From Serilophus lunatus (lineage: Eukaryota; Chordata; Aves; Passeriformes; Eurylaimidae): a stretch of 64,000 bases of DNA. Every line of letters begins with the position of its first letter. Position 1 is the stretch's first letter. Below the pieces are notes generated by a model. The model was not told the DNA's origin. It worked only from the letters and a program-made list of their open reading frames with translations, and ran no database searches. Below, one piece after another: positions 24,601 to 36,200 of the stretch. The DNA is taken from contig VXBA01005854.1 of the NCBI GenBank assembly GCA_013399895.1, positions 311,237-375,236 of the forward strand, written 5' to 3'. Position numbers and translations under genes: made by a program.

Positions 24601-26320
24601 TCTCACACACATAACATAGCAGATTGGTTCCCTAGACAGAATTTCATTTACTGTCTCCCCGGTGTGTGTTGGACATGCACAGTAGGAGAAAAAGTAAATA
24701 AGTAATAATGAAAGGAAAACAAGAAATGGTGAACACACATGCATGGGAGGAATTTGAGCAGGAAAAGGGGACAAGTGTAATGTGTTCATTAAAAATTAAC
24801 TCTCTTGAACAAGGAGAAAACAGCAAGACCAAAAATGGAGATGAAGGAAAATTATTCAACTGTGAAACACTTTGGAGCAAGGGAAAGATGTCTACTGAGA
24901 GCTCCACTTTGCACTTGGAAGGAGGGAGGGAAACTGACCAAAGTGACTGGATTCCAGAGGCTTCCCGCTGCCTCTGGAGCCATCACGCTGCCCAGCTGTT
25001 ACGCAGTCCTGCCTCGTTTACAGACTTTTCCCCAGCTGACGTCTGAGTGGAGAACATGACCAGCAAGCACTTCAAAACGTTTTGCTTAGTGTTTAGTAGA
25101 ACAGGGGCTGAAACAAAGAACTCACTTTATATATTGGTTTCTTACCCACTAGCACATACAATCCTTTGTGGATGCCCTTCTCCATTTTCTTTTTTTCATT
25201 TTCTTTTCAAGGCAAGGGAGAGTAATGGTTTCATTCTCTCCCAAACTCCAGATTAATTTTTCATGATCCATTAAAGAGCTACAACAAAACCCCTGACCCC
25301 TATTGAATAAAAGGATGCAAATCTTTGCTTTTTAGTTATCTTTTTAATCAGGCTTACAGGTAGGCTAAAGGATGAATGTTTGTTAGTTATTTGGGTTATT
25401 TTTACAGTGAATAATAACCTCCTGGTGCTGAATTCTTCAAATCTAGCAAGACATAAGAATCCCTGACCATGCCCTGAAAACTTCTGAACTCTTCATTATT
25501 TCAGAGTTGGATTTTTCTGCTTATTGATGATTTTTATTGTTTTCACCTATAATTGCTACTGTCTCTAAAACAGTTTTTAAAAACTACAGTCAATACACAA
25601 AGGTTCATGTAATTCACATGATTCTGATTACTGATGACGGGTCTTTACAGTGTGACATTTTGGTCTGCCACACATATGCCAGCATTTATTTAACTGACCC
25701 TCTGAACACAATCACACTTTAAAACACCACAGATGGCAAAAGTATTTCCATATATGTTTTGAGGTGGTCTTCTGAAGGAAGTAAATATTCTGCAGAAGCA
25801 GAAAAAAAGGAAATGGAAATATTTTTTAACTTCTAAACTCTTTGAATATTAAAGTCATGCAAATTTGATTAAAACAGAGATTATAAACCAAGACTGGACT
25901 GCACACTGAAGGACAGGTCTGTATAATCCGCAAGTGGCTTTCCATAGGAGCATGCTCTTCCACAGTCCTTTAGCTCCCTCTGCTGCTTAATCGATTCCCA
26001 TATTATTCATATTTGCATGGAGCTTTCAGTCATTATTTTAACATGTTTTGATGAGAAAAAATAGTATGTATTAACATTGCAAAGCAATGAAAGGATTGCT
26101 TGAATTGATAAACAGTGCATGCAGAGTTCCATGTAACTGAAGTTCCATATATTGCCCCTCCTTTCCTCAGGGAATGACAGGAAGACATCAGACTGCCCTG
26201 ATACTGGTGAGTTGCAGTGCATATATTCTGGCATTAGAATTTGACTTGGTGGAACTGGAATGTATCTGTTGCCTAAGATGACATTTTTTGTTTATGTAAT
26301 TTTACTTCATAGAAATTATT
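21617..26320. other. Intergenic DNA, no gene recognised
   Basis: About 4.7 kb without recognisable repeat ends. The longest frame (24708-25046, 112 codons) has no known motif and no supporting splice sites or neighbours. Treated as non-coding. Confidence 0.5.
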
Positions 26321-26544
26321 TCATAGAATCAAAGAATCATTTAAGTTGGAAAGGTCATTGAGTGCAACTGTTAACCTAACAATGTCAGGTCCACCACTAA
26401 ACTGTTATTACTTTCAGACATAGTGACTCAACCATTGCCCTGGGCAGCCTATTCCAAAGGTTGACCACCCTTTCCATGAAGAAATTTTTCCTAGTACCCA
26501 ATCTAGACTTCTCCTGGAACAACTTGAGGTCATTTACTCTTGTC

Positions 26545-26934
26545 CTGTTCTTATTTGGAAGAAGAGGCCAACACTCACCTCACTAGAATCTCCTTTCAGG
26601 TAGTTGTAGAGAGTGATAGCATCTCTCACTCCCTTGAGCCCCCTTTTCTTCAGGCTAAACAACCCCAACTTCCTCAGCCACTCCTTGTATGACTTGTTCT
26701 CCAGATCCTTAACAAGCTCCTTCTCTGGACATGCTTCAGCTGTTCTTATTTGGAAGAAGAGGCCAACACTCACCTCACTAGAATCTCCTTTCAGGTAGTT
26801 GTAGAGAGTGATAGCATCTCTCACTCCCTTGAGCCCCCTTTTCTTCAGGCTAAACAACCCCAACTTCCTCAGCCACTCCTTGTATGACTTGTTCTCCAGA
26901 TCCTTAACAAGCTCCTTCTCTGGACATGCTTCAG
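26545..26934 (-). repeat. Exact 195-bp tandem duplication inside the CR1
   Basis: 26545-26739 and 26740-26934 are identical by eye along all 195 bases, each starting CTGTTCTTATTTGG and ending ACATGCTTCAG. 195 is a multiple of three, so a minus-strand frame (26534-26863) reads through both copies. The surrounding CR1 is heavily diverged, so the duplication is much younger than the insertion, or it is an assembly error. Confidence 0.95.
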
Positions 26935-28079
26935 CACCTCAATGCCTTCTTGAAGTGAGTGGCCTAAAACTAAACACAGGATTTGAGATGTGACCTCACC
27001 GGTGCTGAGTACAGGGGGATGATCACTACTTCCTTAGTCCTGCTGGATACTCTGTTTCTGATAGAGGCCAGGAAGCCAGTGGCCTTCTTGGCCATCTGGG
27101 CACACTGCTGGATCATGTTCACACAACTGTCAACCACACCCCAAGATCCTTTTCCACTGAGGAGATTTCCAGTTACTCTGTCCCCTGACCGTAGCGCTGA
27201 ATGGCTTGTTGTGACTCAAAGGCAGAACCCAGCACTCTGCCACATTGCACCTCATACTGTTGCCCTAAACCCATCGATGCAGCATATCTAGATCCCTCCA
27301 CAGAGCCTTTCCATCCCTCAGCAGATCAACACTCTCACCCAGCCTGGTGTAATCTCTAAACTTGCTGAGGACGAACTTAATCCTCTTGTCCAGATCATTG
27401 ATAAAGATATTACACAGGACTGGCTCCAATACTGAACTTTGGGGAACCCCTCTAATGACCCACTGCCAGCTGGATGTAGCTCCATTCACCACCATTCTCT
27501 CGGTCCAGCCATCCAGCCAGTTTTTAACCCAGAGAACAGTGCACCTGTCCAAGCCATGAGCAGCCAGTTTCTACAGGAGAACATGGTGAGGGACAGTGTC
27601 AAAGGCTTTACTTAAGTCCAGGCAGACAATAGCCTCTCCCTTATTCACTAAGCAGGTCACTTTGCCATAGATCAGGTTGGTCAAGAAGGACCTGCCTTTC
27701 ATAAACCCTTCATAAACCATGCTGGCTGGGCCTGATCCCCTAGTTGTCCTGTATGTGCCACACGATGGCATTTGAGATGGTCTGCTCCATGACCTTCCCC
27801 ATTACCAGAGTCAGGCAGACAGGCCTGTAGTTCTCTGGATCCTCCTCCTTATAATTGGGCATCACATTTGCTAACTTCCAGCCAACTGTGACCTTCCCAT
27901 TCGACCAGGACTGCTGGTAAATGATAGAATGTCTCAGCGAGAACTTCCACCAGCTCCCCGAGTATGTCTGGGTGAATCCCATCCGGCAGCATAGATTTGT
28001 ACGTGTTTAAGTGATGCAGCAAGTCACCAATCATTTCCCTTTGGATTACAGGGACTTCATTCTGCTCATCCCTTTATCC

Positions 28080-28256
28080 CCACTCAAGGGGTTAGGGAGG
28101 TGATGGAGTCACTGACCCTGAAGGTGTTCAAGAGTAGACTGGATGAGACACTTGGTGCCATGGTTTAGATGATGGGTTACTGTTAAGATTATAGGGTGGA
28201 CTTGATGACTTCCTAAGGTCTCTTCCAACCTTGCAGATAATGTGATACTGCGATGC
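28080..28256 (+). mobile_element. CR1 LINE 3' end, plus strand, nested in the minus-strand CR1
   Basis: Contains the CR1 3' terminal consensus in plus sense: GAGGTGATGGAGTCACTGAC, then GTGTTCAAGAGTAGACTGGA, GGTGCCATGGTTTA, GGTCTCTTCCAACCTTG and a degenerate octamer tail near 28240-28256. Minus-sense CR1 ORF2 coding resumes on both sides, which shows a nested insertion about 180 bp long. Confidence 0.85.
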
Positions 28257-28815
28257 TCGGGGAACAACTGGCCTTACTACTAAAGACTGGAGCAAAGAAG
28301 GCATTAAGCACCTCTGTCTTTTCCTCATCCTTTGCTACTGCTTCCATTCACAAGCAATAAGGGATGGACATTCTCCTTAGCCCTCCTTTTGTCATAGATG
28401 TATTTATTGAAACAATTTGATTGTATTTTACAGCAGTAGCCAGATTAAGCTTGTTGGGGTTTGGACCTTCTAATTTTCTCACTGCATAACGTCACATCCT
28501 TGTAGTCCTCCTGAGCTGCCTGACCCTTCTTCTCAAGCCCATCAACTCCTTTTCTTCCTGAGTCCCAGCTAAAGCTTTCTGTTCAGCCAGGCCACCCGGC
28601 TTAGGCACATAGAACATTCCCTTATTGAAGAATGTCCCGTCTTCCTGGAATCCTTCACTCTTCAGGACTGCCTCCCAAGGGACCCTGCCAACCAGGCTTC
28701 TAAACCCACCCATGTCTGCCCTTTGGAAGTCCAAGGCAACAATTCTGCCAAGTCCCCTCCTTACTTCTCTGACAATTGCAAAGTCAAACCTGTTATCACT
28801 GTGCCCATGATGGTC

Positions 28816-30398
28816 TCACATCAGATTTCATACTGATATCTATATATAAAAAATATATGTCTTTATGTAGCTCAATGCACTCTTTATCACAAACATTTCT
28901 TGCAGATATTTCTAGAATATCTTCTTTCCAAGATTTTGATCATGTTCATCTATCAAAAGTGCTAAGGTAAAAAAGCAGCTTGCATTTTTTAGTTTTTATT
29001 GCTGTATTTTCCACTTCCAAAAAGACTTGCCAAAGCTTGTCCCAGACAACAGACCAATGTATATATTCAAACTATGTATTGGTCAAAATACAATATAAAT
29101 GCAAACATACACACTTTCGTTAAGGCAGAACTTTGGCTATTAAGGTATAACGAAGGTAATGAATTATCTGCCAGAATATGTGTCAAAAGAATAAAAAACT
29201 CAGCATCATACATGATGATTTGAAGAGCAGTAAAGGTTGTGGGCATATCAACACACAAGATTATTTTGTTTCAAGGCATCTTTGATCCTCAGGGGATTTT
29301 GTAGTCTATATAGACTACATCAAACAGGGGAAGCTTAAAATTCAATGTGTGATTTTCTCCATAGGTATCTAGGGTATTATAACCATTTTTTTCTGGTCAG
29401 ATATTCAGCCATGCAATTGTATCACTCACTGATGGAATTACCCTAAGAAAATAAGACTATGAAATTTCCATTTGAAATTCTGTAAAACTATTGGAAGCAC
29501 AGGTTTGGGGAATCTTTGTCAAGACATAACTTCCTCCAGTACAAGGGGAATGACTTTCTTAGGAAACTGTATTAATGCTTAGCACCGTAAGTAATGGTTC
29601 CTGCGTATCAATTATGCTACACCTGGAAATAAATGCAACTCACATATAATCCAACACAAACAGAACAACTCAGACAAGTCAGGTTTAATTAGATTTCTCA
29701 AGCACTTCTTCTACGTGCTCCTTTGTCCTTTCTGAGGACTGCTTAGGTTTGAATCTTCTCAAAGTGTTTGCTGCTGATCAGGAAAAGGCAACTCACTGCA
29801 GGCTCTATTTTCTTCTTCAGGCATCTGGTTCCCAAGTGACACCTTAGAAGCAGAATCATTGGGCTGGAGGCTAATCACACAACTGAATACTTCTCAGGAG
29901 GTAATTACAGAATGATGGACAGATACAAAATTATGTAGGCATGTAAAATAGGTGTATTGCAAGAGCCCAAGGCTGCAGTCAAACATGCTGCCTGTCAAAG
30001 GATGCCAAATTCTGGAGGTACATGGGAGGACCTCCTCCTTCCAGCTGCAGCATCTGTCAGGCACTTCAAATTTGTACATCTGCCGACTTTTTCCTTACAG
30101 TTTAGTGCCTCAATCCTGCTCTCACCAGACAGCTTGTTGCCCCAGCTACACCCAAATCTCAGTTAGGTGTTGCCTGAAAAACCTTCATACACTGACAGTC
30201 CTATTGTCACAGAATATATTGAGACACAGAACAGAAGGCAACTCTGATCATCATATCCAGTCCTCCACCACCAGAGACAATCAGCACATGAGCAGAAATT
30301 CAGGGCATAAAGGATTCAAGTCACAAAAGCTTTCCCACCCCTAACAACTGTTAGGGCTCTCAAAAATTTCAGGAGGTGCTCAAAAACAAATCTGGCAG
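28816..30398. other. Intergenic DNA, possible distal ATP23 3' flank
   Basis: No exon or repeat end recognised. The frame at 29952-30344 (130 codons) shows no motif. Confidence 0.5.
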
Positions 30399-30404
30399 TT
30401 TATT
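30399..30404 (-). terminator. Candidate ATP23 poly(A) signal AATAAA
   Basis: TTTATT on the plus strand, i.e. AATAAA in the ATP23 sense, about 460 bp past the stop codon. I saw no canonical signal closer to the stop. Other variant signals cannot be excluded. Confidence 0.4.
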
Positions 30405-30867
30405 AAATTTTGTGTTTAGCCATAGCAATTAAATCTAGACCCTAGCTGGGCTCAGGTGCTCATCTTTTATAGAGCAACGTAGATCATCAAGTTCATGACT
30501 GTGTATCAAAGATGGTGGAAATTAAAAGACTTATTCAGTAACAACAAAACTTTCAGAAACCAAGTCCCAGTCAGTCAGACTGACCAGAATTAAATGCGCA
30601 TTGAAACATGCAGATCATCGTTTGACAAGTCATTTGGTGTACTAAATTATCTTCCTGGAATAACAGGTGAGGAAGCGGGGTTTAGTCTTGTTCATTTACC
30701 CTGTTTACTTCCACAGAAGTTGGCTCCTGAAAAAAGTTTATAAAATTAATTGATACATTTGATAGAATTGCCCTTTCCGCCAGCACTGTGTGCATAGACT
30801 GTAACTCCAGATGTTACAGAACAATCTGATACTAGCAATTTCTCATATGTGGTTGTTTTTTCCCCCT

Positions 30868-33800
30868 TTACAAATTAGCATTATAGCGATCTCTGTTCTG
30901 AAAGTCTCTGTAAGCACGTCTTGCATCTGCTTTGCTGTGTGGAATTCTTCCAAAAGGTTCCAGATCATTGAAGCAGGCATCAAAAACTTCATCCACAGCT
31001 TTTTCTGCTGTTTCTTTACTAACATTTCTTACAGCCAGAATGGAACGAATTGCTCTGTCTCGTACACAAGTCTAAAGTGGGAAATAGATACAGAAAAATC
31101 TATCATTATTACTATAAATTAATTATTATAAATCAGTGTAGATTTTTTCAAGTATTAACTCCGACTTTATAGACAATAATTTTGTATCACAGAAGAGTTA
31201 AACAGTGCAGAACAGTAATAAGCATGAAAGTATATTTTAGTCCCATCCTGTGTTAACTACATGTTTGAGTTTACCATGTATACATAAACAATGAGATAAC
31301 TAAAAGATATTCCTTAGGACGGGAATTAAAATACAATTTGGCATTTTTGGTAGGTATCAATGTACTTGTAAAATTCAACCTGGACACAAGAAAAAAATAT
31401 GTCAGAAAGAGACATGAATACCAGTTAGTTCTTTTCAAATTGAAACGCTATAAAACATAAAGGAATGATTGCTCCACTGGCCTTCATTCAGTACCTCTCT
31501 TTATGGCAACTTTTTCTCACAGTTTGTCTACAGAAAGACAAAAAAAGACATAAATATCAGCTACAAGCTAACCGGTCACTCTACCATGAGCAACTACTTG
31601 GGACTCAATCTGTAGGCTTCATTACAATTTACCAAAACTAATTCCAGTAAGACTTAATACATATAAGTTATTTAGAAATCTTGTCACTCTGCTTCTTCCA
31701 GTTTTCAAAGACGTTTTAAAAGACTGTTACCCACTTATAGAGGATAAGGAATTCCCCGCTAACTTCCTGCAAGCCCTGTATTTTTTTCTTATTAGCCATC
31801 CATTGTCTGTGGTAATACTTCACAATATGATCAAGTATTCAGGAATTTCACTCCATTGAAGATAACACAGTGGGAAAAAAAATAACATCAGTCACTAAAG
31901 GTTAGGGAAGAGAAAACAGCAAGTTGGCATCTACTTCTTTTCCTGACATTTTCAGCTACGGAAGTGCAGAAGGCTGAGATCAAATAGGCAAAGGTAGCTC
32001 ATAATAAATTATTTGACTTTAACATTCACAGTCTTTACCTGATGGTGCCCTTTCAATCCAAATTTAAACCTGGCTATTTCATTCATCAACATACAGTCTC
32101 CACTAAGATTAGCAGCTCGAATCTATTGAGAAAAATAAAAAGCCACAAAATCAGAGAAACACATGAAAATATAAAGTAAAAAAAGCTGTAACAAATTTTT
32201 TTCTTCGGTATCTTTTTGGTGACCGGTAGTAGAGAATATTCCCAAGAACATTTTAACTTCTTAAAGGTAACTTCTTAAGGGTAACTTCTGTTACCCTTTA
32301 TATCCAACCCTCTCAGCTTCAGTGAACTGCAAAGTAATAGTACACCAACCTTTAAGTTTCTCCAGGAACTACATATTCCTAAAGCTATAATGAATGACCA
32401 GTAGAGAGATCCTATGTGCCTATATATGAACTATTAGAAGAACATGGAAAGTAATACTCTCCCCAATCTATATCAGAAGCTGGTAAAAGAGTCAGGAAGA
32501 AAGGCAGATACTTTTCAAAGACTACAGCTGCAATACCCAGAAGAGCAGTAACCCACCTGTTTTGCAAAAAGCCTCATTTAAATAAATATGTATGTTTTAG
32601 CTTGTTAACTGTCTTGTCCTGTACAATGTCATTTCCTTTGTTTGCCAACTGTTCCATACCCTACCCAGTCTGCTAGGAAATATAAATAAACTGTGATTCC
32701 CTATTCTCTGGAGTGAGAATGTATGGAAAATATGAAAGAATTAAAAAGCTGTAAAAGAAAAAAAAAGTAAACACCATATAATAAAGTATCAAAAGACTTG
32801 AAGAAAACATATAATCTCAACAAAAGCAAGAATGTGCTCGTGTTTTACATATATATTCTTGAAATTTATGTTTGAGGCTTTATTCTGCAATAAATAAAAG
32901 AATAAATAAATAATAATTCTGAATTATTCTATCAAAAACAATGTCAGAGGAAAAGACAAGTTTGTTGTTAAAAAAAAAAATTTAAACAAAAATAAGGTTA
33001 CTGTGACAACTACCTGACATACCAAGATTTGCATGGGAGAAAAAGAATTCTATAAACATTTGATTAATGTGTGAATGTGCTTTCACTTCTAATACTCTTA
33101 TTTGTCAATAACCACTTCTTGCTATGGCTACACTCACAGTGATCACATACTACTTAATATGACATTAATAATATTTGTGAAAACTAAATATTTGTTTTCT
33201 GAATGAAAGTATTTATGTTGATGTGACAGAAAGGATAAAATGTATTAACAGGATTGAAACAAATGAAGTGTGTGTAATAGAACACATAACATAACGCATC
33301 CCAAACAATCAGCAGTAATTAATTACATTAGAACAGGGGTTCTCAAACTACAGCCCGCCAGGGTCCTCAGTCCGGCCCGCCGGTATTTACAGACCCCCCC
33401 GCCTCTGTCCTGGCTGCCGTNGCAGTGTGCAAGGAATTCGTTCATTTTTTTCCAAACTATAGTCCGGCCCCTGACAGTGTCTGAGGGACAGTGAACTGGC
33501 CCCGTGTTTAAAAAGTTTGAGGACCCCTGCATTAGAAGCATTTTAACTTACCTCTGAACATGCCAAGTGTTTGACGTTTTTAAACCAGTCAACATGTGCA
33601 CGGCAGTGATCAAATGCATGAATCAATTCATGTGTGACCACCCGGTTCATATGGGATTGTTGGCGAATGTTGTTCTGACACAGAACAATCTGTAGAAGAA
33701 GAGATATAAGTAGTCTTTTCAAGAAATTTCAACACCTCCCTTACTTCTCAGAGACCCAGTGCACACCACCTACAGCATTTAGGGTCATTAGATCAGTGTT

Positions 33801-35853
33801 TTTTAGTTCCAATATAGAATCATGCAGAATCACAGAATATGCTGAGTTGGAAGGGACCCACAAGGATCATCCAGTCCAATGTTTAGCCCTGCACAGGACC
33901 ATCCCCAAGAGTCACACCATGTGCCTGAAAGTATCATCCAAATGCTTCTTGAACTCTACTGGGCTTTGTGCTGTGACCACTTCCCTGGGGAGCCTGTTCC
34001 AGTGCCCAACCGACCTTTGGGCGAAGAATATTCAACCTAAGCCTCTCCTGACACAACTTCAGGCCATTCCCTGGGGTCCTGTCACTGGTCACCACAGAGA
34101 AGACCTTCAGTTCCCGTCCCTCCTCTTCCCCTTATAAGGAAGTTGTAGACTGCAATAAGGACTCCCCTCAGTACCATCAAATACCTTTTATTTCTCTTGT
34201 TTTCATGACTAACTCAAATATCAGTGTTGGTAGATTTAACACTAGTATCAAAACATTAAAAAAACCTGTAGTCCTTTGAATTGGGACTATGTCCAGCACC
34301 TACCTGAGATGTGGCAGCATCAAAACCTCCACTGACACACCCATCACAGTTTTCACAAGAAAAGTGCCGGTCATTGAAGACAGTGCTGAAAGGCCCAATA
34401 AACAAAGTTACAGAAAAGAATTTGAAAAACATCAGTCACTAGTTATAACAGTGACACAAAACAAGATGGATCATTTTACATACCAACCAGATTGCTTCAT
34501 AGCCTCAAGGAGAAGTTGAGCATATGGATCTAGAAAAACATTGCTGCAATCAGTTTCTCTAGACAAAAGTTTTGAAAGTCATCTATAATCAAAATATAAG
34601 CACAGTCAAGGAAAAAAAAAAAACAAGACAAGCACTGCACATGCAAATTCACACTTTGTAGTATTTAACACTAACGCAATGCAACTGGCATCTGTTACAG
34701 GTCAGACTATGTAAATGGATATAGAATCATAGACTGGTTTGGGTTGGAAGAGACCTTCAAGATAATTTAGTCCCAACACCTTGTCATGAGCAAGGACACC
34801 TTCCACTAGACCGCATTCCTCAGAGCCCCATCCAACTTGGCCTTGAACATTCCCAGGGATGGGGCATCTGCAACTTCTCTGGACAACTGTTCCAGTGCCT
34901 CATAACCCTCACAGTAATTTCTTTTGTATATCTGACCTAAAATTTCTCCTTTCAGTTTGAACCCTTTACTTCTTGTCCTATCATGACATCTAGTGATGAA
35001 GAGTCCTTCTCTGGCTCCTCTTTCAGTATCTTTCAGATACTGTAAGGTCTCCATACAACCTTTTCCAGGCTAAACAGCCCCAGCTTTCTCAGTCTGTCTT
35101 CATAGGAGAGGTGCTCCAGTCCCCTCACCAACTTGGTGGCCCTCCCTGGATTTGCTCCAACAGTTCTATGTCCTTCCTACACTGGGGCCCCAGACCTGGC
35201 CACCACAATCTAGGAGGGGTCTCAGGAGAGCAGAATAGAGGAGGAGAATCACCTCCCTCGACCTGCTGGCCACACTGCTTTTGATACAGCCAAAGGTGTT
35301 CGGGAATCAAGTCACTCCAGACATTACTTTATTACTAGTATAAATAGAGCGATTTAGAGTCAACACCGTTTGCTGTTGACACAGTCAAAAGTGACAAGGC
35401 ACAAATGCACAGAAATTGACAAATCGTCTCAACTTATCAGGGAAAAAAAATAGAGAGAAGGACCTTCTGATAGGAAAACACCTTCTTAGACACTGTCGAA
35501 ATCGTATTTTGCCTTAACCAAAACCAGCGTGTCCGTAAAACAGCAGCCCCATCCCGCCGGGAGCGCAGCTCCGGCCCGACACCCCGCGGCACAGGGTCAC
35601 AGCAGCGCGGCCCGGACGGACCGAGCCCCGTCCCAGCGCCAGGCAGGGGAACAGGGAAGCGCTTACTCGTTTCCAGGGTCATCCGCAGCATCACCTGGCA
35701 CCTGTTGTGGAAGGTGAAGAGGCTGCGGGCCAGGAAGCTCTGCGCCTTCTTATTTCGGTCCGGGAAGAGCCGGTAGCCGAAATCATCCTCCTCCTCCTCC
35801 GCCGCCCCTTTCTTCTCGGGGGCCGGCGCCGACTCAGCCCCGCGCCCCTCCAT
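30868..35853 (-). CDS. ATP23: ATP23 metallopeptidase / ATP synthase assembly factor, complete, six coding exons
   Basis: Coding exons in transcript order: 35853-35667, 34529-34484, 34385-34304, 33689-33552, 32122-32039 and 31071-30868. They sum to 741 nt with consensus GT-AG junctions and give 246 residues, the human length. Exon 4 encodes the zinc-protease motif HELIH (residues 125-129) inside RVVTHELIHAFDHCRAHVDW. Conserved cysteines include the CENCDG cluster in exon 3. The last exon carries EPFGRIPH and ends in RDRYNANL. In yeast the family acts in the mitochondrial intermembrane space, processing the Atp6 precursor and helping assemble the Fo sector; the human protein was first called KUB3/XRCC6BP1. 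The start chosen is the methionine before GRGAESAP; the frame stays open upstream but only through CpG-rich 5' sequence. The acidic N-terminal run (EEEEDD) precedes the conserved part. Introns hold two CR1 fragments and a hAT element. It faces RPAP3 head to head. Confidence 0.96.
33334..33529. mobile_element. hAT-type non-autonomous DNA transposon (MITE), 196 bp, with 8-bp target duplication
   Basis: The terminal inverted repeats are CAGGGGTTCTCAAACT on the left and CAGGGGTCCTCAAACT read from the right, 15 of 16 identical. A perfect 8-bp duplication CATTAGAA flanks the element (33326-33333 and 33530-33537). CAGNGG ends and 8-bp duplications define hAT elements, and the GGCCCG-rich subterminal sequence is Charlie-like. 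Short frames inside on both strands are not genes. It lies in ATP23 intron 4, with 14 bp between the duplication and exon 4. One N at 33421. Confidence 0.92.
33820..34185 (-). mobile_element. CR1 LINE 3' fragment in ATP23 intron 3
   Basis: Starts with the reverse-complement octamer tail (ATAGAATCATGCAGAATCACAG), then TTGGAAGGGACC and CCAGTCCAATGTTTAGCCCTG, and continues through CTGGGGAGCCTGTTCCAGTG and the TCACCACAGAGAAGACC region. It shares the ATP23 transcription sense. 5'-truncated. Confidence 0.9.
34722..35312 (-). mobile_element. CR1 LINE 3' fragment in ATP23 intron 1
   Basis: Begins with ATAGAATCATAGACTGGTTT, the CR1 tail in reverse complement, then TTGGGTTGGAAGAGACCTTC, the AGGGATGGGGCATCTGCAAC and GGCTAAACAGCCCCAGCTTT segments, and AGGAGGGGTCTCAGGAGAGC near the 5' truncation. 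About 590 bp, 5'-truncated, in the same sense as ATP23. Confidence 0.92.
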
Positions 35854-36200
35854 GGCCGCCCCGCCCCCNGCCGCAGGCGCGCTCGGCTCCCGCCGCTTCC
35901 TCCACCGCTGCATCCGGGGAGGAGCCGCGGCCCCGCGGGGAGGGACAGCGGGCGGGAACCCGGCGCAGGTGAGGCCGTGCCGTGCCCGGGTGTGCCGTGC
36001 CCGAACCGTGCGGTTCCGCTGTGGGGAGGAGAGGGCGAGCCCTGCCCGGTGGAGTGAGGGCCTGGTGTGTAACTCAGAGGCTGGAAGGGGCCGCTCGGCC
36101 TCGGGAGCCGCCGGGTGTTGGCAGCGCCCTGTGCTGGGCCAGGCCCGGCGCTGGGGGCCGAGTGCCGGGAAGGGCGAAGGCGGACCCTGGGCTGTGGGTG
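35560..36200. promoter_or_regulatory. CpG-rich bidirectional ATP23/RPAP3 promoter region
   Basis: A GC- and CpG-dense block in an otherwise AT-rich region covers ATP23 exon 1 and the inferred first exon and first-intron start of RPAP3. The ATP23 start codon (35853) and the RPAP3 exon-1 donor (after 35968) are only 115 bp apart, so both start sites must lie close together or overlap. No TATA box is visible between them. This is the usual design of a CpG-island bidirectional housekeeping promoter. The exact start sites are not determined here. One N at 35869. Confidence 0.8.
35880..35968 (+). other. RPAP3: Inferred noncoding first exon of RPAP3 (5' border unknown)
   Basis: A strong donor CAG|GTGAGG lies after 35968 in the CpG island. 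The coding exon at 37612 is preceded by an acceptor (TTTGGCAG, exon from 37606), so the transcript needs an upstream noncoding exon, and this is the best candidate. The left border given is arbitrary. It implies a first intron of 35969-37605, with nothing else recognised inside it. Confidence 0.55.

Larger units (their letters stand above)
26321..28815 (-). mobile_element. CR1 LINE, 5'-truncated, minus strand, with decayed reverse transcriptase
   Basis: The 3' end is at the left: CATAGAATC and AAGAATC octamers at 26322-26339 are the reverse complement of the CR1 tail. Reading leftward on the minus strand from 28815, decayed ORF2 pieces appear in CR1 order: a region with LVGRVPWE (about 28690), DEEKTEVLNAFF (about 28300), the MLPDGIHPDILGELVE stretch (about 27980), ENYRPV and MGKVMEQ (about 27830), CLDLSKAFDTVPH (about 27600) and NIFINDLD (about 27400). 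Stops and frameshifts are frequent, so it is dead. The endonuclease part is missing. It is interrupted by a plus-strand CR1 tail (28080-28256) and carries a 195-bp duplication. Confidence 0.92.

Noticed and set aside
24708..25046. 112-codon frame in the left flank as a possible gene
   Set aside because: No motif, no flanking exons, and a comparable antisense frame exists; the length is within chance for this composition.
26534..26863. Apparent two-repeat protein on the minus strand
   Set aside because: It is translated CR1 3' noncoding sequence made open by the exact 195-bp duplication.
33270..33541. Short frames on both strands overlapping the hAT element
   Set aside because: They are products of the transposon sequence and include an undetermined base; no transposase motif is present.
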